Notes under the pieces: generated by a model
Seen by the model: the letters and a program-made list of their open reading frames with translations, nothing else
Told to the model about the DNA's origin: nothing
Databases searched by the model: none
Shown: positions 4,782-9,187 of the stretch, one piece after another
Layout of the letters: every line of letters begins with the position of its first letter
Numbering within the stretch: the stretch's first letter is position 1
Assembly (NCBI GenBank): GCA_012513545.1
Contig: JAAZCB010000760.1
Location: 1-9,187 of the forward strand
Source: Clostridiaceae bacterium
Lineage (GTDB): Bacteria; Bacillota_A; Clostridia; Acetivibrionales; Acetivibrionaceae
Direction of reading: 5' to 3'
Length of the DNA stretch: 9,187 nt
Program-made: the position numbers and the translations under genes

Positions 4782-6206
4782 ATGAGAAGGTTATTTTTGA
4801 TTTTAGTTGCAGTCTGCATGATATTAACTACAGTGCCTGTTATGGCACAAAGAAGCGATATAGAAAAAATTCAGGACAAAGATACTGTTTTTTCAGACAT
4901 ATCAACCCATTGGGCAAAAGACATAATAAACGGCATGGCTGATAAAGGCCTTATAAAAGGGATGGGGAACGGAAAGTTTATGCCGGATAATCAGATAAAG
5001 AGATCTGAGTTTGCAGTTGCCTTACATAAAGCCTTGAACATTACAATGGCGTATATAAAAGCAACTGATATAAAAGAATTTTTTTCAGATGCAGATAATG
5101 ACGATTGGTACGCTTCGCCTTTATATGACCTGGCTATATTAAACATTATAGATGACAGAGGTGAGTTCAGGCCTGACAGTCTTATAACCCGCGAAGAGAT
5201 GGTACATTATTTAATCAACGGTTATAGGTACAAGCTTGGAAATGAAGCTGGCGAGCCTGATGAAGGTGAGAATAATTTTAAGGACAGCAAAAGCATCGGC
5301 CCGAAATTTCTAAAGAATGTTAATTGGGCAGTTAAACTTGGATTTATTAGAGGCAGAGGTGCAAATCTGTTTGTACCGAAGGGTAATACAACAAGGGCAG
5401 AGGCAATGGCAGTATTGGAAAGGCTTCTGACAGAACTCGAGAGACTTGCAAAAGATATTGATGACATTAAAGATGGAGCCAAGGTCAAAATTGAGACTGG
5501 TTTTGAAAAGGACGGAAACATTATTACAATGAGGTTGAAGATAGAGAATAATTCTGATAAAGACATTACAATCAACCATAGTTCAACACAAAAATTCGAT
5601 TTTTCAATTCTGGACTCAAAGAAAGATATACTATATACATGGTCAATGGATAAAACGTTCGCTATGATGCTGACAGAAACAGTTGTTGAAGCAGGAAAAT
5701 CAGTTGAGTTTGTAGAAAAGCTTGAAGCGGATAGCTTTGAAAGTCTGACTGACGCTGCTTACTTGAAGGGCTTTATTACAGGTACTTCCGAAAGCTTTAA
5801 AATAGATGAACAGGGCTATGAAACCAAGCTTAAGACAGAGGATACACAGCTTGTTGTGGAATCGGGCTTCAAAAAGGGTGACAAAGTATTTGAGATGAAG
5901 CTCAAGCTTACAAATAAATCAGAAGATAAAATCACTATAAACCATACATCAAGCCAGAAATACGACTTCAAGCTACTCGATGAGGAGAAGGAAATACTTT
6001 ACACCTGGTCAGCCGACAAGCTTTTTATGATGGCTCTTAGTGATACTGTGGTCAATCCGGGAGAAACAATCGAGTTTAAGGAAGAATTGGATATGGAAGC
6101 TTACAGGGATACTGTTGTCAAGGCGAAATACCTGAAGGCATTTATTACCGGATCATCGAAAGATGTTGACATAGATAATGACGGATATGTGACAGAAATT
6201 AAGTAA
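4782..6206 (+). CDS. Secreted SLH-domain protein with two BsuPI-like domains
   Basis: This 474-aa protein is predicted to be exported and held on the cell wall. Residues 1-22 form a signal peptide: MRRLF, then a hydrophobic core, with cleavage near VMA/Q. Three S-layer homology domains follow at about 37-85 (FSDISTHWAKDIINGMADKG), 100-149 (FSDADNDDWYASPLYDLAIL) and 165-215 (FKDSKSIGPKFLKNVNWAVK). SLH triplets usually bind pyruvylated secondary cell-wall polymer. After a short helical linker come two homologous modules, about 235-350 and 356-473, each with the pattern N.S...ITINH.S.QK.DF..LD....ILYTWS.DK, which matches the BsuPI (intracellular proteinase inhibitor) family. Corresponding residues are 122 apart (F241/F363, Y285/Y407). 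BsuPI itself is cytoplasmic in Bacillus, so a wall-displayed pair could protect surface proteins from proteases; that is inference, and the fold may serve only as a binding domain. It converges with the downstream propeller gene. Confidence 0.88.
   Translation: MRRLFLILVAVCMILTTVPVMAQRSDIEKIQDKDTVFSDISTHWAKDIINGMADKGLIKGMGNGKFMPDNQIKRSEFAVALHKALNITMAYIKATDIKEFFSDADNDDWYASPLYDLAILNIIDDRGEFRPDSLITREEMVHYLINGYRYKLGNEAGEPDEGENNFKDSKSIGPKFLKNVNWAVKLGFIRGRGANLFVPKGNTTRAEAMAVLERLLTELERLAKDIDDIKDGAKVKIETGFEKDGNIITMRLKIENNSDKDITINHSSTQKFDFSILDSKKDILYTWSMDKTFAMMLTETVVEAGKSVEFVEKLEADSFESLTDAAYLKGFITGTSESFKIDEQGYETKLKTEDTQLVVESGFKKGDKVFEMKLKLTNKSEDKITINHTSSQKYDFKLLDEEKEILYTWSADKLFMMALSDTVVNPGETIEFKEELDMEAYRDTVVKAKYLKAFITGSSKDVDIDNDGYVTEIK
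5484..6200 (+). repeat. Tandem duplication encoding two BsuPI-like modules
   Basis: Copy one covers about 5484-5831 and copy two about 5847-6200, with a period of 366 bases. Protein identity is high in TINH.S.QK.DF, ILYTWS.DK and YLK.FITG.S. The DNA has diverged, so the duplication is not recent. Confidence 0.8.
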
Positions 6207-6227
6207 CCAGATGTTAAGCGGGAGTCA

Positions 6228-6268
6228 AACATTAAAGCCGGGGACATTAAGTCTCCGGCTTTAATGTT
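6228..6268. terminator. Bidirectional stem-loop between convergent genes
   Basis: Positions 6228-6245 pair with 6251-6268 over 18 bp, with one G-U pair and a 5-base loop (ATTAA). It lies 21 bases past the SLH gene stop and about 45 bases past the stop of the converging propeller gene. Neither side has a long T run beyond the AT-rich base of the stem, so efficiency is uncertain. Its core resembles the hpf stem-loop. Confidence 0.65.
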
Positions 6269-6313
6269 GCTATAAAGCAATTGGAAGATTCAATTTTTGA
6301 GGTATTAACGGCA

Positions 6314-8884
6314 CTAATCAGTATAATCCTTTGAAGTGTCTATACTAATGGTTTTTGATGCTTCGTCCCAGATAACGGCAAAGTTTATTTTTTCACCAAG
6401 ATCCCTCAGCTTGAAGAAATTATTGCCGTTTATATTGTAGGCCATTAATCGTATTTCTTTTCCATCCAGTAAAATTTTCGAAGTAGTACCCGATGCGATT
6501 ACTGGTTTGAGATTTTCTGAAACCTTCATTTCTCCCCCGTCAGAGGTATAAGCTTTCCCAGAAGTCAGTTCTATTGTATTCTCAGACGCATTCCAGCCAA
6601 CTTCAAATTGCTTTTGTGTACCACTTAATACTTTGGCAATATCGCGGAGCTTGAAATAGTTGTTTCCGTTGATATTATAGGCTTCAAATTTAGTCAGTGT
6701 ACCATTGACCAATACACTTGACGAGTTTGGGACTGCCTGTATCCAAGCTCCGGCTGGTGTACCTGAAGCAAACTCCTTGATGACACTGGAGTCATATACT
6801 TTTTTGTTTGTTATTATAACTTTATTGTCTACATAGATGAACAATCCGGCATTTTCCTCTATTTGATACTCGGTGAAATTCTTTAAATCTTTTGTAAGGT
6901 ATATTCTGCCCGACTTTATAGTTTCTTCATATTTTACTGTATGCGGCTGAATTATCCAGTAGTCATTGTAAAAATCTAAGGATACTGGCAATAATTTGCC
7001 GTTTGCGTCCTTTTCACTTAAATCGTTGAGATAGGATGGCTGTGCTTTCCAATTTACACCATCACTTGATATAATCATTTGATCATCGCCAAAAGCCATA
7101 TACTGACCGTTGAAGATGCGTATGAAATCTATATATCCAATGTTATCACTATCGGAATAGTAGACAACCTCCCAGTTGACTCCGTCACTCGAACGTATTA
7201 AGGAGTCCTTCATGTAATATCTGTACGTTGCATAGAGATAAGAGCCGTCGGATACAACCGATCTCATGTTGAAATAAAGTTCACGAATTCCGAAAGGAAT
7301 ATGCTTGTAAGGGTCGGTAACGAAAACGGTTTCCTTTACAAAACTACTGCCGTCTTTAGAAACCAATATCTCCTTTTCTGTGGATACATAACGGAACAAC
7401 TTGCCTTTGAACCATAACAGTGTTGCATTTGGTATTGTGGCTCCCGTAACATCATCGGTTGCTACTTTTCCGGACAGGGCGGTCCATTTGATTCCATCTA
7501 TTGAAGAAGCTATGCCCAGGTCACCGATGTAGGATCCTCCTGTAATGGTATATACACCGCCGTTGAAAGCAATATCAGCGGGATTGTGAATCCCCAGTCT
7601 TACGGTGTTCCAGGTTTTGCCGTCCTTTGATGAATACGCATAACCTCCGTAACCTCCGCCTGTTGCAACATATTTGCTGCCATCCCAAATCGCATCACCT
7701 ATATGGTCGGGATATTCAAACTCTTTAATATTCTTGAGGGTGATATTTGTTTTTACAGTTGATGGAGGGATACTTGCTACAGGGGTTTCCAATTTTTTTT
7801 CGGGACTTATTACAGCGTTTTTAAACCCATTAGAAATATCTTGCTTTGCGGCTGAATAGTCAATTACAGCGTCCTCGGTTATTATGTATTTCTCATCAAT
7901 CAGTAAAATGTCGGATATCTCTCTGTCAACAGTATATTCATAGAAATTTTTATAGTCAGTTGATATGTCAACCTTATTTTTTGTTGAATTGCACTGGGTG
8001 AAATAAATTCCGTTGTAATTGTAAACGTAGGGAGGATGGTAATCCAATTCACCTGAACTCTGATTCTTTAATACTCTGGACATATCTGGCCGTGTAAAAT
8101 CCTGCATGGCCCAATCCTTGCCGTTGCTTGAAACAAATACCTTGTTCTTGTTTAACGTTATAAGATATTTACCGTTTCCAATAACAAACTTCATACTGCT
8201 GCTGTACAGGTTTTTGTCTTTATTAAAGCATACAATATCCCACTTAATGCCGTCAGACGATCTCAATATGGATAAACCATAATAGTCGGTTTGTGCCGCA
8301 TATAGATATGTGCCGTCAGAAACTACTGTGGATGGCATAAGACCGCTATGTCCGTTTTTTTCTTCAAGATATATGTAATCCTTCGGCGTAAGCTTATTTG
8401 GATCAAATACACTGACTTTTTTCTTAGTATAGTTGACACCATCTGAAGAAATATATATATCAGGGCTGAGGTATACAAAAAACTGATTTTTAAAATATAT
8501 CATTTTTGTGGGTGGTACCCAGTTTTGCTCGCCACCCGATACTGTAGTCCAGTCTGAACCGTTTTTTGACATGCCATAAGTCAGCTTTCCGCTGGCAAAA
8601 CCTCCGGATACCGCAATGATGCTTCCGTTGCTTGCAATCTGGCCAGGTGTAAGTGAATCCAGTTCATGTTTAGTCCAATTGATACCATCTGGAGAAGTAA
8701 AAGCGAAGGAACCTCCTACACCGACATACTGTTTCCCATCCCATATGACATTGGCAAGTTTTGTTTCGAAGGTATGAGCAATAGGAAGTACTTTGTTGTC
8801 ATCAATTGAAAACGAATATGCATAAAGACTGCTTATGCTCAGTAGAAATACAAGAAATAAAGCAACTAATTTTACCTTTTTCAA
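6314..8884 (-). CDS. Secreted twin Asp-box beta-propeller with two stalk domains
   Basis: This gene encodes 856 aa. Residues 1-22 form a signal peptide (KKVKLVALFLVFLLSISSLYA). The body is a duplicated beta-propeller, copy one about 42-345 and copy two about 392-702. Each copy carries six Asp-box (BNR) type turns: SPDGINW (64-70), SKNGSDW, SSDGVNY, SSDGIKW, SSNGKDW and a variant STDYKNF; then SSKDGKTW (418-425), SSIDGIKW, SKDGSSF, SSDGVNW twice and a variant TKDLKNF. Two copper-amine-oxidase N-terminal-like (stalk) domains close it, at about 720-775 and 803-849, each with AYNINGNN(Y/F)FKLRD. No sialidase catalytic residues or FRIP motif are evident, so a binding or structural role outside the membrane is more likely than catalysis. 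I chose TTG at 8884: AAGGGGTG (8891-8898 region) sits at good spacing, the signal peptide begins there, and the predicted transcript starts near 8949, which rules out a start at 8950. Ligand unknown. Confidence 0.82.
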   Translation of the reverse strand: MKKVKLVALFLVFLLSISSLYAYSFSIDDNKVLPIAHTFETKLANVIWDGKQYVGVGGSFAFTSPDGINWTKHELDSLTPGQIASNGSIIAVSGGFASGKLTYGMSKNGSDWTTVSGGEQNWVPPTKMIYFKNQFFVYLSPDIYISSDGVNYTKKKVSVFDPNKLTPKDYIYLEEKNGHSGLMPSTVVSDGTYLYAAQTDYYGLSILRSSDGIKWDIVCFNKDKNLYSSSMKFVIGNGKYLITLNKNKVFVSSNGKDWAMQDFTRPDMSRVLKNQSSGELDYHPPYVYNYNGIYFTQCNSTKNKVDISTDYKNFYEYTVDREISDILLIDEKYIITEDAVIDYSAAKQDISNGFKNAVISPEKKLETPVASIPPSTVKTNITLKNIKEFEYPDHIGDAIWDGSKYVATGGGYGGYAYSSKDGKTWNTVRLGIHNPADIAFNGGVYTITGGSYIGDLGIASSIDGIKWTALSGKVATDDVTGATIPNATLLWFKGKLFRYVSTEKEILVSKDGSSFVKETVFVTDPYKHIPFGIRELYFNMRSVVSDGSYLYATYRYYMKDSLIRSSDGVNWEVVYYSDSDNIGYIDFIRIFNGQYMAFGDDQMIISSDGVNWKAQPSYLNDLSEKDANGKLLPVSLDFYNDYWIIQPHTVKYEETIKSGRIYLTKDLKNFTEYQIEENAGLFIYVDNKVIITNKKVYDSSVIKEFASGTPAGAWIQAVPNSSSVLVNGTLTKFEAYNINGNNYFKLRDIAKVLSGTQKQFEVGWNASENTIELTSGKAYTSDGGEMKVSENLKPVIASGTTSKILLDGKEIRLMAYNINGNNFFKLRDLGEKINFAVIWDEASKTISIDTSKDYTD
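6338..6727 (-). repeat. Repeat encoding two copper-amine-oxidase-like stalk domains
   Basis: The two units encode residues about 720-775 and 803-849 of the propeller protein and share a near-identical 14-residue core (735-748 and 815-828). Each ends in a W/IW...IELTS or ISIDTS strand typical of this family (Cu_amine_oxidN1), which is common at the ends of clostridial and paenibacillar secreted proteins. Confidence 0.7.
6779..8761 (-). repeat. Internal duplication encoding two beta-propellers
   Basis: Copy one (about 8761-7850) and copy two (about 7711-6779) align along their whole length: IWDG.(K/S)QYV or KYV, then SDG..W turns, then VVSDG(T/S)YLYA, then (L/I)RSSDG(I/V).W. The intervening 46 residues contain a Pro/Thr-rich linker (TPVASIPPSTVKTN, 367-380). 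The two copies are clearly diverged. Confidence 0.75.
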
Positions 8885-8955
8885 ATTAAGCACCCCTTGA
8901 CACAAAATAATAAATCTCTTCCATTCCAATAATAATCCTAAATGCGCCAAATTTA

Positions 8956-8984
8956 ATTATATCAATTCTTTAAGATGCAGTCAA
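8956..8984 (-). promoter_or_regulatory. SigA promoter (proximal) of the propeller gene
   Basis: On the minus strand, -35 TTGACT (8979-8984) and consensus -10 TATAAT (8956-8961) are spaced by exactly 17 bases. Transcription would start near 8949, giving a leader of about 65 bases before the TTG start. Confidence 0.75.
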
Positions 8985-9011
8985 ACATACCATAAGCGAG
9001 GTTTGTGTCAA
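8984..9011 (-). promoter_or_regulatory. Second, upstream promoter of the propeller gene
   Basis: Minus-strand TTGACA (9006-9011) and TATGTT (8984-8989) are spaced by 16 bases. Its -10 touches the -35 of the proximal promoter, so the two would compete or be used under different conditions. The -10 is weaker than that of the proximal promoter. Confidence 0.45.
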
Positions 9012-9088
9012 GTAAAAGCTGGCAATTATCTTCATCCTGTTATTCCATTGGTTTTACTTGCTTATTTCATATGTTTGTTACTTTACTC

Positions 9089-9118
9089 TTGACAATATCA
9101 TGTAACTAATATTATAAT
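9089..9118 (+). promoter_or_regulatory. Consensus SigA promoter reading out of the right edge
   Basis: Plus-strand TTGACA (9089-9094) and TATAAT (9113-9118) are both perfect consensus hexamers with an 18-base spacer. Transcription would start near 9125. The leader contains TTTATCG (9135-9141) and CGATAAA (9150-9156), a perfect 7-bp stem with an 8-base loop. This promoter is divergent from the propeller gene. Confidence 0.7.
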
Positions 9119-9178
9119 TAATTCAATTCAACGATTTATCGATTTAGCGCGATAAAGTGATAAAGCGAGGTGCGGAAT

Positions 9179-9187
9179 TTGGGTAAA
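9179..9187 (+). CDS. Possible gene start, cut by the right edge
   Basis: GAGGTG (9167-9172) lies six bases before TTG GGT AAA (9179-9187), which could be the first three codons (M-G-K) of a gene driven by the promoter at 9089-9118. Only three codons are visible, so nothing can be said of the product. The same bases could instead belong to a longer untranslated leader. Confidence 0.2.

Noticed and set aside
4774..4784. Overlapping GAATTC and CATATG sites just before the SLH gene, like a cloning-vector junction
   Set aside because: The flanking sequence is ordinary chromosomal style, with a terminator upstream and a natural signal peptide downstream. GGAGGAATTCATATG arises readily from a strong ribosome binding site and ATG.
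6314..6730. Copper amine oxidase enzyme
   Set aside because: Only the small N-terminal-like stalk domain family is present, twice; the catalytic copper/topaquinone domain is absent.
6314..8884. Sialidase or other glycosidase call for the propeller protein
   Set aside because: Asp-box turns alone do not show catalysis; I see no FRIP motif, arginine triad or acid/base pattern that would support an enzyme name.
9150..9187. c-di-AMP (ydaO-type) riboswitch start
   Set aside because: GCGAGGTGCGGAATTTGGGTAAA loosely recalls the motif, but the expected pairing stem is not formed and the sequence is cut by the window edge; a ribosome binding site plus TTG start explains it as well.

Overview
The window looks like chromosomal DNA of a low-GC, Gram-positive, S-layer-bearing anaerobe of the Clostridia. 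An Acetivibrio/Ruminiclostridium-type relative is my best guess, but it rests on protein style only. The support is AT-rich intergenic DNA, strong AGGAGG-type ribosome binding sites, long-form HPF, PcrA rather than Rep/UvrD, a secreted SLH-domain protein, and a secreted protein ending in copper-amine-oxidase-like stalk domains. There is no rRNA, tRNA, CRISPR array or intact transposon.

Layout. 1-548: no convincing gene. It holds a minus-strand intrinsic terminator at the far left and a nested, two-sided palindrome at 492-534. 549-1127 (minus): a lone DUF4255/Pvc16-family gene, the cap (tail-terminator) family of extracellular contractile injection systems, with its own promoter and no other injection-system gene visible. 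1146-1782: a long intergenic region with a cluster of DnaA-box-like 9-mers, two short perfect palindromes, a possible REP-like fragment and a sigma-B/F-like promoter. 1783-2319 (plus): hpf. 2456-4654 (plus): pcrA. 4782-6206 (plus): a secreted protein with three SLH domains and two BsuPI-like domains. 6314-8884 (minus): a secreted protein made of a duplicated Asp-box beta-propeller plus two stalk domains, converging on the SLH gene. 8885-9187: two tandem promoters for the propeller gene and a consensus-quality divergent promoter that reads out of the right edge, perhaps into a gene starting at 9179.

How the genes relate. Each gene appears to be its own transcription unit. hpf and pcrA are housekeeping genes, for ribosome hibernation and for DNA repair/transcription conflict. 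The SLH-BsuPI and propeller-stalk proteins are both exported and probably act at the cell envelope; their convergent arrangement suggests proximity rather than co-regulation. The points most worth a second look are the orphan Pvc16 gene beside a DnaA-box cluster, the surface-anchored double BsuPI protein, the twin propeller, and two related stem-loops that close hpf and the SLH gene.
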